The translations under genes and the position numbers were made by a program. From Hyphomicrobiales bacterium (GTDB lineage: Bacteria > Pseudomonadota > Alphaproteobacteria > Rhizobiales > Rhizobiaceae): a stretch of 64,000 nt of DNA. Location of the stretch: assembly GCA_900472575.1 (NCBI GenBank), contig UCIV01000010.1, positions 62,001-126,000 on the forward strand, given 5' to 3'. Under the pieces are notes generated by a model. That model was not told the DNA's origin, ran no database searches, and saw only the letters and a program-made list of their open reading frames with translations. Positions 34,901-44,690 of the stretch are shown here, piece after piece; position 1 is the first letter of the stretch; every line of letters begins with the position of its first letter.

Positions 34901-35746
34901 CTAAATGTAGTCCAATCCGATATCCAGCACCTGTGCGCTATGGGTGATCCAGCCGACTGATAGCAGATCCACGCCGGAGGCGGCGATTTCAGCTGCTGTC
35001 GTCGGATTGATATTGCCGGAAGCCTCGGTAATCGCCCGACCGGCGGCGAGATTGACCGCCTGGCGCAATTGGACCGGCGTCATGTTGTCGAGCAGGACGG
35101 CATCGACCCCGATCTGCAGGGCTTCTAGCAGCTGATCGAGCGTGTCGACCTCAACTTCTATCTTGACCATGTGCCCAACGCCCGCCTTCGCGCGCCGGAT
35201 AGCTTCTGCAATGCCGCCGGCAATCGCGATATGATTGTCCTTGATGAGAACCGCATCGTTCAGCGCGAAACGATGGTTCATGCCGCCCCCGGCTCGTACT
35301 GCGTATTTTTCGAGCGACCTTAATCCCGGGGTCGCCTTGCGGGTGCAGACGACCGACGCTTTGCTGCCTGATATGGCTGACACGATGCTCGCTGTCACGG
35401 TCGCTATACCGGAGAGGTGGCCGAGAAAGTTCAGTGCAGTACGTTCGCCAGTCAGCAAGGCGCGGGAAGGCCCTTCGATGGTGGCGATCACATCGCCGGG
35501 CTTCACCACAGAACCGTCCTCCATATGGCGAACCATGCCAACCGCCGGATCTATGAGTTGAAACGCAAGCTCGGCGGCATCGAGACCGGCAATCACGCCT
35601 GGGTTGCGGCTGACCATTGCAAGGCGTGAGCGATGTCCTGCAGGAATAACAGCTGCTGACGTAATATCGCCGGCAAGTCCCAAGTCCTCGATTAGGGCGT
35701 TGCGTACTGTGGGTTCGATAACGATCCGGGGAAGCGTCGCAATCAT
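34901..35746 (-). CDS. nadC: Quinolinate phosphoribosyltransferase
   Basis: A 281-residue enzyme that makes nicotinate mononucleotide from quinolinate and PRPP in de novo NAD synthesis. Family motifs seen are EDLGLAGDITSAAVIP, LNFLGHLSGIATVT, CTRKATPGLRSLEKYAV and the basic KDNHIAIAGGI. IEVEVDTLDQL and LLDNM lie in the phosphate-binding half. It is the last gene of nadA-nadB-nadC, 15 bases after nadB. Length is normal for the family. Confidence 0.96.
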   Translation of the reverse strand: MIATLPRIVIEPTVRNALIEDLGLAGDITSAAVIPAGHRSRLAMVSRNPGVIAGLDAAELAFQLIDPAVGMVRHMEDGSVVKPGDVIATIEGPSRALLTGERTALNFLGHLSGIATVTASIVSAISGSKASVVCTRKATPGLRSLEKYAVRAGGGMNHRFALNDAVLIKDNHIAIAGGIAEAIRRAKAGVGHMVKIEVEVDTLDQLLEALQIGVDAVLLDNMTPVQLRQAVNLAAGRAITEASGNINPTTAAEIAASGVDLLSVGWITHSAQVLDIGLDYI

Positions 35747-35761
35747 CTCGTATGTCGCTCT

Positions 35762-37315
35762 TTAAGCACTGTGAATGAGGGATAGGGGCGCCATTTGGCG
35801 CGCGGCGGCCAGCACTGCACTGAGTGTCATTCTTTGGCGCCGAGCGTCCGGGAGGCTGAGCGGGTAATCGGTTCGGGCATGGGCGCCACGTGACTCTTCC
35901 CGCATTAATGCAAAGACGGCGATGGAAATAGCGACAAGAGCGGGATCTGCCGCCGCCCCATCCTGTTCCACCAATGGCAGCAGGCTTCCGATCGCAGATC
36001 TCATCGTCTGTGAATTGCGCAGCACACCGAGACTGCGAGAGACGATGGGTCGTACAAACGAAAGATCCGATGATACCGGCAGCTCGATCGCGTTGCATAT
36101 CGGGGCCATTGACCTTGGCCTCGCAAGGATATCGCGGGCGGCGTTCATGCCCATGACCGCGGCTTCAAGAAGCGAGTTGCTGGCTAGGCGGTTTGCGCCA
36201 TGCAGGCCGGTCGAGGCGGCCTCGCCGACAACCCAGAGGCCATCGAGAGTACTGCGTCCTTGACGATCGGTTGCGACGCCGCCCATGTGATAGTGAACGG
36301 CAGGCCGAACGGGAATGCGCTCTCGCAACGGGTCAACACCGGCTTCTCGGCATAGAAGCGTTATTGTCGGGAAACGGTTGGCAAAGCCTTGCCCCAAAGC
36401 CTCTCTCGCATCGAGGAACACCCTGCTGCCTTTGGCAATTTCGGCGCTGATAGCTCTGGTAACGACATCGCGTGGGGCAAGCTCGGCACCCGGTTGATCG
36501 GCCAGAAACCGCTCGTTCCTGTCATTGACAAGAATAGCGCCCTCGCCACGCACCGCCTCGCTGACAAGTGCCAGCGGCCGCCCGGCGGACCAGTTGGCGG
36601 CGTCGAGCGCGGTTGGATGGAATTGTACGAATTCCATGTCGGCAAGCTTGGCGCCGGCACGGGCGGCGAGCATGATGCCTTGCCCGTAATTGCCGCTCGG
36701 GGTCGTGGTCGTTTCGTAAAGACCGCCAAGTCCGCCCGTGGCGAGAACGATCCGCGTTGCAGGAATGACGAGAGGCCCCGATCGGCTTGCGCAGATAAGA
36801 CCGGACAACACATCATCTGTCTTCAGCAAGCGGCGGACTTCGATGCCTTCCATGACTGTGATCGATGGTGTGCGGCTAACCTTCTCCACGAGGGCGTGCA
36901 CAATCGCAGTTCCCGATCCGTCGCTGGCGACATGGGCGATGCGGTGCCGTGAATGTGCAGCCTCCAGTCCAAGCAAATAGGCTCCGTCAGGGCTCCGGTC
37001 GAACTGCACGCCGAAACTCTCAAGCGATGCGATCGCGGCCGGTGCGTCTGCGAGGATCGCAGCCGCGACGTCGGCGTCACACAATCCGTCGCCTGCTGCC
37101 AGCGTGTCTGCTAGATGCAGGCCGACGCTGTCGTCATCGCCAAGGCTTGCGGCGATGCCGCCTTGCGCCCATGCGCTGGAGCTTTCGGCCCCCAGTGCCG
37201 CCCGTGTCAGGAGCAGAACCGGCTGCGGCGCCAGCGTCAACGCCGTGACCAGTCCCGCGAGCCCGCTTCCGACCACCACGACTTGGTCGGCGAAGCGATC
37301 GAGATACTCCGTCAT
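35762..37315 (-). CDS. nadB: L-aspartate oxidase
   Basis: A 517-residue FAD enzyme that oxidises L-aspartate to iminoaspartate, the first step to quinolinate. The FAD loop is [16 protein letters not shown] near the N-terminus. [46 protein letters not shown] and [10 protein letters not shown] are typical NadB motifs, followed by a C-terminal helical domain. It overlaps nadA by 4 bases. Length is within the normal family range (about 510-540). Confidence 0.96.
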   Translation of the reverse strand: MTEYLDRFADQVVVVGSGLAGLVTALTLAPQPVLLLTRAALGAESSSAWAQGGIAASLGDDDSVGLHLADTLAAGDGLCDADVAAAILADAPAAIASLESFGVQFDRSPDGAYLLGLEAAHSRHRIAHVASDGSGTAIVHALVEKVSRTPSITVMEGIEVRRLLKTDDVLSGLICASRSGPLVIPATRIVLATGGLGGLYETTTTPSGNYGQGIMLAARAGAKLADMEFVQFHPTALDAANWSAGRPLALVSEAVRGEGAILVNDRNERFLADQPGAELAPRDVVTRAISAEIAKGSRVFLDAREALGQGFANRFPTITLLCREAGVDPLRERIPVRPAVHYHMGGVATDRQGRSTLDGLWVVGEAASTGLHGANRLASNSLLEAAVMGMNAARDILARPRSMAPICNAIELPVSSDLSFVRPIVSRSLGVLRNSQTMRSAIGSLLPLVEQDGAAADPALVAISIAVFALMREESRGAHARTDYPLSLPDARRQRMTLSAVLAAARQMAPLSLIHSA

Positions 37316-38283
37316 ATCGCCAGCATCCTTTCGACAGCAAGCCGTGCGCCTGCTGCCACGGCGGGATCGACTGTCACTTCATGGCGATTTTCTTCCAACG
37401 CCTGGCGGATATTGGAGAGCGTGATGCGCTTCATATGCGGGCAGAGGTTGCAGGGTCTGATGAATTCCACGCCTGGATGGTCGACCGCGACGTTGTCGCT
37501 CATCGAGCACTCCGTCAGAAGAACGACGCGCGCCGGGCTCTTGGCTCCGACATAGTCCGACATGACAGCCGTGGAGCCGGCAAAATCAGCTGCCGCCACC
37601 ACGTCAGGTGGACATTCGGGATGCGCCAGAATGGTGATGCCGGGATGCGCATCACGCAGGTCGCGCACATCCTGGGAGGTAAAAAGCTCATGCACTTCGC
37701 AATGGCCGTGCCAGGCTATGATCTCGACATCTGTCTCGCGGGCCACGTTTTGTGCCAGATATTCATCCGGGATCATCAGGACTTTCGACACACCGAGGGA
37801 TTCGACAACCTTCTTTGCGTTGCCTGACGTGCAGCATATATCCGACGCCGCTTTGACGGCCGCCGACGTGTTGACATAGGTGATGACCGGCACGCCGGGA
37901 TGGGCCTGACGCAGAAGCGCCACGTCTTCCGGCGTGATGGATTCTGCCAGCGAACAGCCGGCGCCCATGTCCGGGATGAGCACGGTTTTTTCCGGGTTGA
38001 GCAGCTTTGCGGTTTCCGCCATGAAATGAACGCCGGCCAGAACGATCACGTCTGCCTCTACATCGATTGCCTTGCGAGCGAGCGCCAGACTGTCGCCAAC
38101 GATATCGGCAACGCCATGGAAGATTTCCGGTGTCTGGTAGTTATGCGCGAGGATTACCGCATTACGGCTTCGTTTCAACTCGAGGATCGCGTCAACATCT
38201 TTCTGGTGCGACAACCACTCCGCTTCAGGCATGACTCTGCGGACGCGCTCATAGAGCGACGACATGGAAATCGGCGATTTCAT
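37312..38283 (-). CDS. nadA: Quinolinate synthase
   Basis: A 323-residue iron-sulfur enzyme that condenses iminoaspartate with dihydroxyacetone phosphate to quinolinate. Three cysteines expected to hold the [4Fe-4S] cluster are seen in [19 protein letters not shown] and [11 protein letters not shown]. Substrate-binding parts include [10 protein letters not shown] and [10 protein letters not shown]. It is the promoter-proximal gene of nadABC; two palindromes lie just upstream, and a NadQ-type regulator gene lies beyond them. Confidence 0.96.
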   Translation of the reverse strand: MKSPISMSSLYERVRRVMPEAEWLSHQKDVDAILELKRSRNAVILAHNYQTPEIFHGVADIVGDSLALARKAIDVEADVIVLAGVHFMAETAKLLNPEKTVLIPDMGAGCSLAESITPEDVALLRQAHPGVPVITYVNTSAAVKAASDICCTSGNAKKVVESLGVSKVLMIPDEYLAQNVARETDVEIIAWHGHCEVHELFTSQDVRDLRDAHPGITILAHPECPPDVVAAADFAGSTAVMSDYVGAKSPARVVLLTECSMSDNVAVDHPGVEFIRPCNLCPHMKRITLSNIRQALEENRHEVTVDPAVAAGARLAVERMLAI

Positions 38284-38298
38284 CGATAACCTCCGTTA

Positions 38299-38315
38299 AT
38301 ACTCTATTTGAGTAT
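38299..38315. promoter_or_regulatory. Palindrome upstream of nadA, candidate NadQ operator
   Basis: ATACTC, five bases, GAGTAT. It lies about 15-30 bases before the nadA start codon, where a repressor would block transcription or initiation. A second palindrome follows at 38335-38347. Confidence 0.5.
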
Positions 38316-38334
38316 ATGTGCGGCAAATAGTTAT

Positions 38335-38347
38335 TCTCGATTCGAGA
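38335..38347. promoter_or_regulatory. Second palindrome between nadQ and nadA
   Basis: TCTCGA, one central base, TCGAGA: a perfect 6-bp inverted repeat. It lies in the 69-base gap between the regulator stop and nadA. It differs in sequence from the ATACTC palindrome, so it may bind another factor or be chance. Confidence 0.35.
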
Positions 38348-38352
38348 TTATG

Positions 38353-39258
38353 TCAATTACGCGAGAGCGGAAGTTTCGAACCCGACAGGGCACGTTCTTC
38401 GAGGACCGCATGCCGATAACGAAAGAGCTTTGCCGGACGGCCACCGGTTTCGCTGCTCATGCCGCCGGTTTCCTCGATCAACTCCTGTTGATCTATGAGC
38501 CGCCGGAAATTTGGTTTGTGCAGTGTCAGCCCCGCCAGCGACTCGACGGTTCGCTGCAGCTGCAGCAGTGTGAAATTTTCCGGCATCAGTTCGAAGACGA
38601 CCGGTCGATATTTGATCTTGGCGCGCAGCCTTGCGATTCCAGTCGCAAGAATACGGCGATGATCCGCAAACATCGGGCGTCCGGTCGCAGGGTCGGCTTT
38701 TCCCCCAGCCTCGGCCACGATCCCAGCCTCGTAAAGCAATTCATATCGCTGCAGTGTCAGGTCTTCGTTCCAAGGGCTGCCGTCCAGCCCGAAGGCGAAA
38801 TCGGTTCGGCGCTGGCGATGTTCGCGGCGGGAAGGCTCGGCGATGATCCAAGCGTGCAGACTTTCTGCGATGGACTGCAGACTATTGGGTCTTCCATTGC
38901 GATGATCTTCCCAGGGAAAATATTCGTACCAGCCATGCCAGCCGGGCTTGCCTGCACCGGGCGCGGCCTGTTCGCGGACAAGCCCAAGATAGCTGATCGA
39001 AATCGTCCTGCCGTCATCGCTCCCTGCCGATGAACGATCCCGGTCGGCGAATGTGTAGAGTTGCTCGAGATAGCCGATCGGGTGCCCGGTCTGGTCGCCA
39101 ATCCATTCGCGCAAACCCGATTGCAGGCTGCGGTGCCCCAGCTCGAACGGACCAGACGGTAGCGCCTCTCCCGATTTTACCGTCATGACACGCGGAACAT
39201 CGCTCGTCACGGCAGTCAGCGCGGCAATGAGCTCGATATGTGTTTGGCTATCCGGCAA
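38353..39258 (-). CDS. nadQ: NadQ/NrtR-type Nudix-related regulator of NAD synthesis
   Basis: A 301-residue protein with an N-terminal Nudix-like domain (about 1-170, including LPSGPFELGHRSLQSGLREWI) that lacks an intact Nudix catalytic box. A C-terminal winged helix follows (about 215-300, with FTLLQLQRTVESLAGLTLHK and NFRRLID). Nudix-related repressors of this layout (NadQ, NrtR) control NAD genes in response to a NAD metabolite. Its position upstream of nadABC supports the call. The start appears to be TTG at 39258 with AGGA six bases before it; no in-frame ATG would retain the conserved N-terminus. Confidence 0.8.
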   Translation of the reverse strand: MPDSQTHIELIAALTAVTSDVPRVMTVKSGEALPSGPFELGHRSLQSGLREWIGDQTGHPIGYLEQLYTFADRDRSSAGSDDGRTISISYLGLVREQAAPGAGKPGWHGWYEYFPWEDHRNGRPNSLQSIAESLHAWIIAEPSRREHRQRRTDFAFGLDGSPWNEDLTLQRYELLYEAGIVAEAGGKADPATGRPMFADHRRILATGIARLRAKIKYRPVVFELMPENFTLLQLQRTVESLAGLTLHKPNFRRLIDQQELIEETGGMSSETGGRPAKLFRYRHAVLEERALSGSKLPLSRN

Positions 39259-39558
39259 ACGAGGTCCTGTCTGGTCTCAAATCTATCGTCATGTCTCCTG
39301 TTTGATTTGCTATCAGAGCGGGCAGAATTTGGGAATGAATGCATTGGGGATATCTGTTGTTGTTCAGGGATGTGAGATCATAGAGCCTGACCGTGCCAGT
39401 CAATGCGACGGAGGATGAACCAGTTGAATATCCGCGTCAGATCGCGGAGCGAATTGCTGTATTTGACCCAGCCTGCGGAGGCCGGTAGACGAACCTGATC
39501 CGGCGGGCAGCAATTTAGATGCGGCCGTCGGAATGGAAATCCTTTCGATGAGGCTCCC
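39259..39558. other. Intergenic region between nadQ and rarA, with a 14-codon open frame
   Basis: About 300 bases between divergent genes. On the minus strand, AGGAG precedes an ATG at 39292 that opens a 14-codon frame. It ends at 39248, overlapping the TTG start of nadQ. It could be a leader peptide coupled to nadQ or the true N-terminus displaced by a frameshift. Nothing else is recognisable here. Confidence 0.4.
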
Positions 39559-40875
39559 ATGACCGATCTTTTCGATGCCGCACCCCGTACCGGCTCCATG
39601 CCGCTCGCGGCGGAATTGCGTCCGACGACGCTCGACGACGTCATCGGTCAGGAGAAGGTTCTCGGCGAGGGAACGATGCTGCGTCGGCGCATCGCTGCTG
39701 GGCGGCTGGGCAGCATCATTCTCTATGGCCCGCCCGGGCTTGGAAAGACCTCGATTGCCCGCGCCATCGGCAACATGCTGGGCAAGAATTTCAGGCCGCT
39801 GCATGCGGCGCATAACAATGTCGCCGATATCCGCAAGATTGCCGACGAGGCGCGCATGCGGCCGACGCTGCTGTTCGCCGACGAGGTGCATCGGTTCAGT
39901 GCGACGCAACAGGATCATCTTCTGGCGCTCTGCGAGGAAGGGATTGCCGATTTCATCGGCGCGACGACCGGCAACCCCTATCACTCGCTGACGCCCGCTC
40001 TGATTTCCCGATCGACCATCCTGAAGCTGGAGCCCCTGGCGATCGAGGAGATGGAGGAGGTCGTGCGGCGCGGCCTCGATCATCTCGCCGGCAAAGGCAT
40101 TGCGGTTGAGCTTGCCCCGGCACTGCTGCGGCGCATTGCCGGTCGCTCCGGCGGAGACGCGCGCCGTGCTCTCACCGTGCTCGAAAGCCTTGCCGTCGGC
40201 CATCCTTCGGGAAAGCCTGTGGTGATCACGGAGGAGATGGTCGATGAGGCCTATTCGGCGGCGCCGGTCAATCACGACCGGTCCGGTGACGCGCATTATG
40301 ATGTGGTGTCGGCCTTCGTGAAATCCATGCGTGGCTCGGATCCGGATGCAACGCTCTACTGGCTGGCGCGGTTGGTGCATGGCGGCGAGGATCCGCGCTA
40401 CATCGCCCGCCGCATCATGATCCACGCCTCGGAAGATGTCGGGCTGGCCGATAACACCGCGTTGCAGACGGCTGTTGCCGCACTTCATGCGGTGGAGAAG
40501 ATCGGTTATCCGGAGGCGCAGATCGTGCTTGCGCATGCAGCCCTTCATGTGGCGCGCGCGCCGAAATCGAATTCCGCCTGCCGCGGCATTTCATTGGCGC
40601 TTGCCCATGTGGCAAGCGAGGCGCCGTCATCCGTGCCGATGCATCTGCGCGACGCGCACTACAAGGGAGCGGCGGCGCTCGGCCATGTCGGTTATGCCTT
40701 TCCGCATGACGATGGTCGCGGCTGGAGCGATCAGGTCTATGCGCCGGACGTGCCGCATGGCTCCTTCTACCAGAGCGATGCGCGCGATGCCGCAACCTTC
40801 GAGCGGCGGGCGGACGAACATTGGGAGCAGGTGACCGGCCGCGCCACGGCGCGGCGTTTCGGCGACAAACACTGA
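39559..40875 (+). CDS. rarA: Replication-associated recombination protein RarA (MgsA)
   Basis: A 438-residue clamp-loader-like AAA+ ATPase that acts at stalled replication forks. Walker A is YGPPGLGKTS, Walker B LLFADEVHR, and sensor regions are GATTGNPY and SRSTILKL. The C-terminal half has the RarA-specific helical tetramer domain with HYDVVSAFVKSMRGSDPDATLYWLARL. PHDDGRGWSDQVYAPD-type sequence lies near the end. The ATG follows GAGG. Length is normal for the family. Confidence 0.96.
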   Translation: MTDLFDAAPRTGSMPLAAELRPTTLDDVIGQEKVLGEGTMLRRRIAAGRLGSIILYGPPGLGKTSIARAIGNMLGKNFRPLHAAHNNVADIRKIADEARMRPTLLFADEVHRFSATQQDHLLALCEEGIADFIGATTGNPYHSLTPALISRSTILKLEPLAIEEMEEVVRRGLDHLAGKGIAVELAPALLRRIAGRSGGDARRALTVLESLAVGHPSGKPVVITEEMVDEAYSAAPVNHDRSGDAHYDVVSAFVKSMRGSDPDATLYWLARLVHGGEDPRYIARRIMIHASEDVGLADNTALQTAVAALHAVEKIGYPEAQIVLAHAALHVARAPKSNSACRGISLALAHVASEAPSSVPMHLRDAHYKGAAALGHVGYAFPHDDGRGWSDQVYAPDVPHGSFYQSDARDAATFERRADEHWEQVTGRATARRFGDKH

Positions 40876-40890
40876 TATTGGCTTAACCGA

Positions 40891-41490
40891 TCAGCGCGGA
40901 TCGACCAGACCGGCTCGCACACGGTTGACCACCGTCCAGATCAGCAGGACGCAGGCCATTGGCTGGATATGCCATGTCCAGTCGGGCAGGGTCTCGAATA
41001 TGGCGACGAGCGCGCCCAGGGCTCCGAAGAGCAGGGCACGGTCGCTCTTGCCCATCGGCCCTTCGTAATTGCGGCCGTTTCCATGCGCGATGCCGAGAAC
41101 GCCGGCAAATTCCGTCAGTACCGCAAGAAAGACGATGGTTGCGATCCATGGCAGGGAGAAAGGCGCAATCAGCGCGAAGGGGATGTAGAGCGCTGCGTCC
41201 GACACGACGTCGGTAATCTCGTTCAGATAGCCGCCAAGCGCGGACCTTTGGCCATGTTCGCGCGCCAGCATGCCATCGACGGCATTGAAGGCCATGCGGA
41301 GAAACATCCAGATCGGCACGAGCGCAAACAGCGCAGGCAGCGGCTCGATGATCAACAGGACGCCGATCGCAACGGAAACGAAGGAGGCGAACAGTGTCAC
41401 CTGGTTGGCAGTCACCCCTATTGCTGCGAGGTGCCCAACCAGCGGGCGAAGGAGGGCCTGGAATGACGACTTCAGTTTGTAGATCGACAT
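40891..41490 (-). CDS. CDP-alcohol phosphatidyltransferase, YnbA-like
   Basis: A 199-residue membrane enzyme of the CDP-alcohol phosphatidyltransferase family, which joins a CDP-activated lipid to an alcohol. The motif reads NAVDGMLAR, eight residues, G, three residues, N, three residues, D. Two of the four usual Asp are therefore Asn; E. coli YnbA, as I recall it, has the same substitutions. About six hydrophobic segments are seen. The ATG at 41490 matches the YnbA N-terminus; the frame is open to 41613. It is divergent from the ynbC-like gene and belongs to the same functional module. Product unknown. Confidence 0.85.
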   Translation of the reverse strand: MSIYKLKSSFQALLRPLVGHLAAIGVTANQVTLFASFVSVAIGVLLIIEPLPALFALVPIWMFLRMAFNAVDGMLAREHGQRSALGGYLNEITDVVSDAALYIPFALIAPFSLPWIATIVFLAVLTEFAGVLGIAHGNGRNYEGPMGKSDRALLFGALGALVAIFETLPDWTWHIQPMACVLLIWTVVNRVRAGLVDPR

Positions 41491-41611
41491 GAAAGCTCGA
41501 ATCCGCTTGATTGCGTTCAACAAATGCAGACGCAAGTTGAAGAAATCAACTGCAAACCTGGGGCTTTCATCCGTATAGGTTACGGAACAGATGGGCGGGA
41601 GTGACAAAAGC

Positions 41612-43348
41612 ATGATCGAAACCGCGTTTGCGAGCCATGACGGCGTCGAACTCTTCTATCGCCACTGGCCCGCTCGCTCCGGTACGACGAAGGGTGCAAT
41701 CGTTCTTCTGCACCGCGGCCACGAGCATGGCGGCAGGGTCGCCCATCTTGTCGAAGAGCTTGGTCTCGACGATTTCGCCTTCTACGCCTGGGATGCGCGC
41801 GGGAATGGCCGCTCTCCCGGCGAACGCGGCCACTCGCCATCTTTTGCTCATTCGGTGCGCGATCTCGACTGCTTCGTTCGTCATATCCGCGAGACCGGCG
41901 GCTTTGCCATGGATCAGGTCGCCGTCGTGGCCCAAAGTGTCGGCGCGGTGCTCGCATCCACATGGGTGCATGATTATGCGCCTGGCATCCGCGCCCTGGT
42001 GCTGGCTTCGCCGGCATTCGACGTCAAGCTTTACGTGCCTTTCGCCCGGGAGGGGATTGCGCTGTGGCAGAAGCTGAAAGGCACGTTTTTCGTCAACTCC
42101 TACGTCAAGGCACGGTTTCTGACGCATGATGCCGAGCGCATCGCATCGTTCGAGAGCGATCCGCTGATTACCCGGCCGATTGCGTCCAATGTTCTTCTCG
42201 AGCTTTACGAGGCTGCTGACAGGGTTGTCGCGGACGCCCGCGCGATCACGGTGCCGACGCAATTGCTTATTTCCGGCAGCGATTTCGTCGTGCGCCACGC
42301 GCCGCAACATCGCTTTTTCGAAAACCTCGGCAGCACGATCAAGGAACGTCATGTGCTGCCCGGTTTCTATCACGACACGCTCGGCGAACGGGACCGGGCC
42401 AAGGCCGTGAAAAAGGTACGTTCGTTCATCACCGAACGCTTCGAGGAGGTGCCGGTCGTTGCTGATCTTCGGCAGGCTCACCTATCCGGTTACAGCCGCG
42501 ACGAGGCCGACCGGCTGGCGACGCCATTGTCGATAGCCTCGCCGCGCGGATTGTATTGGGCTTTCACGCGCGCCTCGATCCGCTTCGGCGGTCTCTTTTC
42601 CGACGGTATCAAGACGGGCCTGCGGACCGGTTTCGATTCCGGTTCGACACTCGATTACATTTATGAGAACGATGCGCGGGGCCTTGGTCCAGGTGGCCGG
42701 CTGATTGACCGGCAGTTTCTCGATGCGATAGGCTGGCGCGGTATCCGGCAGCGTAAGGTGCATCTCGAAGAACTGATCGGAAGGGCGTTTGCGCGCCTGA
42801 AAGCCGAGAACAAGCCGGTACGGGTGCTCGATATCGCCGCCGGTCACGGGCGCTACATTCTCGACGCAGTAGCGGCATCCGAGGTGAAACCGGACAGCAT
42901 CCGGCTGCAGGATTATTCGCCGATCAATGTCGAGAAAGGCACCGCGCTCATCGCCGAGCGTGGCCTGAGTGACATTGCGAGCTTCCATCGCGCCGATGCC
43001 TTCGATACGGCCGGCCTGACTTCGATCGAGCCCAGGCCTACGCTCGCCGTGGTTTCCGGCCTTTACGAACTGTTCCCGGATAATCACGCCATCGAAGCCT
43101 CTCTGCGCGGTCTTTCGCAGGCGCTGGAGCCGGGATCGCTGCTGCTCTATACCGGCCAGCCATGGCATCCGCAGCTTGAGATGATCGCGCGGGCGCTCAC
43201 CTCTCACCGCGGCGGCGAGGCATGGATCATGCGCCGACGCACACAGCAGGAGATGGACCAGTTGGTCGCCGCTGCCGGTTTCCGCAAGATCGAGCAGCGT
43301 ATCGACAAATGGGGCATTTTCACCGTGTCGCTGGCCGAGCGTATCTGA
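41612..43348 (+). CDS. Alpha/beta hydrolase-methyltransferase fusion, YnbC-like
   Basis: A 578-residue two-domain protein. The N-terminal half (about 1-290) is a serine hydrolase of the monoacylglycerol-lipase type, with VAQSVGAV as nucleophile elbow (Ser109) and a late GFYHDTLGE with the likely His. The C-terminal half (about 330-578) has a methyltransferase-like core with VLDIAAGHGRY as the SAM motif. E. coli YnbC has the same fusion. The ATG at 41612 has GGGAG upstream; 41591 is an alternative. It starts an operon of five genes. Likely lipid substrates are inferred from context only. Confidence 0.83.
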   Translation: MIETAFASHDGVELFYRHWPARSGTTKGAIVLLHRGHEHGGRVAHLVEELGLDDFAFYAWDARGNGRSPGERGHSPSFAHSVRDLDCFVRHIRETGGFAMDQVAVVAQSVGAVLASTWVHDYAPGIRALVLASPAFDVKLYVPFAREGIALWQKLKGTFFVNSYVKARFLTHDAERIASFESDPLITRPIASNVLLELYEAADRVVADARAITVPTQLLISGSDFVVRHAPQHRFFENLGSTIKERHVLPGFYHDTLGERDRAKAVKKVRSFITERFEEVPVVADLRQAHLSGYSRDEADRLATPLSIASPRGLYWAFTRASIRFGGLFSDGIKTGLRTGFDSGSTLDYIYENDARGLGPGGRLIDRQFLDAIGWRGIRQRKVHLEELIGRAFARLKAENKPVRVLDIAAGHGRYILDAVAASEVKPDSIRLQDYSPINVEKGTALIAERGLSDIASFHRADAFDTAGLTSIEPRPTLAVVSGLYELFPDNHAIEASLRGLSQALEPGSLLLYTGQPWHPQLEMIARALTSHRGGEAWIMRRRTQQEMDQLVAAAGFRKIEQRIDKWGIFTVSLAERI

Positions 43349-43355
43349 GGCCGAG

Positions 43356-44690
43356 ATGGGGGAGGGGATTGCATCTGTTCCGGTTGGCGTGCGCGGCGCT
43401 GTGATGCGAACGGCAGCGCTGTGGCTGCTTTTCCTCGCTCCGTTTTTCTATCTCACCTATGGCGTGGCGAACTGGCTGGCTTCGCTGCGCGCCGACGTGC
43501 CGAACCTTGCCTTCGGCTGGGAAAAATACATTCCGTTCTTCGCCTGGACGATCATTCCCTATTGGTCAATCAACGCGTTTTATGCGCTGTCTCTCTTCGT
43601 CAACGATACGCCGCAGGATGTCGGCCGTCTGGCGCGCCGGTATCTGACTGCGCAGGTCGTGGCGGTTATCTGCTTCATCGCGTTTCCCCTGCAGGCGATT
43701 TTCGTGCGGCCGGAAACCGATGGCCTTTCGGGCTTCATGTTCGATGTTCTCGGCGGTTTCGACAAGCCGTTCAATCAGGCGCCGTCGCTGCATATCGCCC
43801 TTCTGGTGATCATCTGGGACCATTGGCGTTGCCGCTTGAAGGGTTTTCCGCGCACAGTCTGGCATGTCTGGTGTGTGCTGATCGGGCTTTCGGTGCTGAC
43901 CACCTGGCAGCACCATGTCATCGACATTCCGACCGGAATGCTGCTCGGCCTGTTTGCGCTCTGGTTGTTTCCTGCGGACAAAGCCTCACCGCTTGCCGAC
44001 TTCCGCCTCACGAAGGATCGAAAGGCGCGGCGGCTGGCGATCGTTTATGCGGTTGGCGCGACAATCTTCCTGCTGATTGCGGTGATTTCGGCGCGCAGCA
44101 ATGGTGCAGGCCTGTTGTGGCTGTGGCCGAGCCTTGCTCTGGCGCTCGTTGCCATCGGTTATGCCGGAGCAGGACCGCGGGTCTTTCAAAAGCAAGGAGA
44201 CGGGGTGACGAGCCTTGCGAGCCGTTATCTGCTCTGGCCCTATCGTCTCGGTGCGCGGGCGAACCGCTGGTGGTGGACGCACAGGCTTCCGGCTGCGGTC
44301 AAAGTTGGCGACGGGGTGTTCCTCGGGCGCGCTCCGGGCCGTGACGAACTTAGGGCCTATGCCTCGGTCGTCGACATGACGGCTGAATTTCCGGCGCGCC
44401 GCGCTGCCGGTCTCGTTTGGCGTGCGATACCGTCGCTCGATCTGCTGCCGCTATCGGTGGCAAGTATTCGTGATGGGGCGCTTGCTGTCGAGGACGTCCG
44501 CAGCCGTGGCCCGGTGCTCGTCTGCTGTGCACTCGGGTTTCAGCGTAGTGCGGCGGTCGTCGCATGCTGGCTCGTGCGGTCCGGTCATGCGGCTAATGCT
44601 GCTGCGGCAACTGAGCAGATCAAGGCACTCGGCCGTCCTGTTCATCTCAAGCCGCAAACCTATGCGGCAATCGACGAGGCGGCGCGATGA
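43356..44690 (+). CDS. PAP2-dual-specificity phosphatase fusion, YnbD-like
   Basis: A 444-residue membrane protein. The N-terminal part (about 1-290) has six or more hydrophobic segments with PAP2-type motifs around APSLHIALL and TWQHHVIDIPTGM. The C-terminal domain (about 300-444) is a tyrosine/dual-specificity phosphatase with the CALGFQR (C-X5-R) active site near residue 390. E. coli YnbD has this combination. It probably removes phosphate from a lipid phosphate such as a phosphatidylglycerol-phosphate-like intermediate made by the CDP-alcohol transferase. It begins 8 bases after ynbC and overlaps the next gene by 4. Confidence 0.85.
   Translation: MGEGIASVPVGVRGAVMRTAALWLLFLAPFFYLTYGVANWLASLRADVPNLAFGWEKYIPFFAWTIIPYWSINAFYALSLFVNDTPQDVGRLARRYLTAQVVAVICFIAFPLQAIFVRPETDGLSGFMFDVLGGFDKPFNQAPSLHIALLVIIWDHWRCRLKGFPRTVWHVWCVLIGLSVLTTWQHHVIDIPTGMLLGLFALWLFPADKASPLADFRLTKDRKARRLAIVYAVGATIFLLIAVISARSNGAGLLWLWPSLALALVAIGYAGAGPRVFQKQGDGVTSLASRYLLWPYRLGARANRWWWTHRLPAAVKVGDGVFLGRAPGRDELRAYASVVDMTAEFPARRAAGLVWRAIPSLDLLPLSVASIRDGALAVEDVRSRGPVLVCCALGFQRSAAVVACWLVRSGHAANAAAATEQIKALGRPVHLKPQTYAAIDEAAR

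Noticed and set aside
34616..34960. A 114-codon open frame between the YhjX-like gene and nadC
   Set aside because: It starts within the YhjX gene in another frame, runs through a hairpin and overlaps nadC; no homology is recognised.
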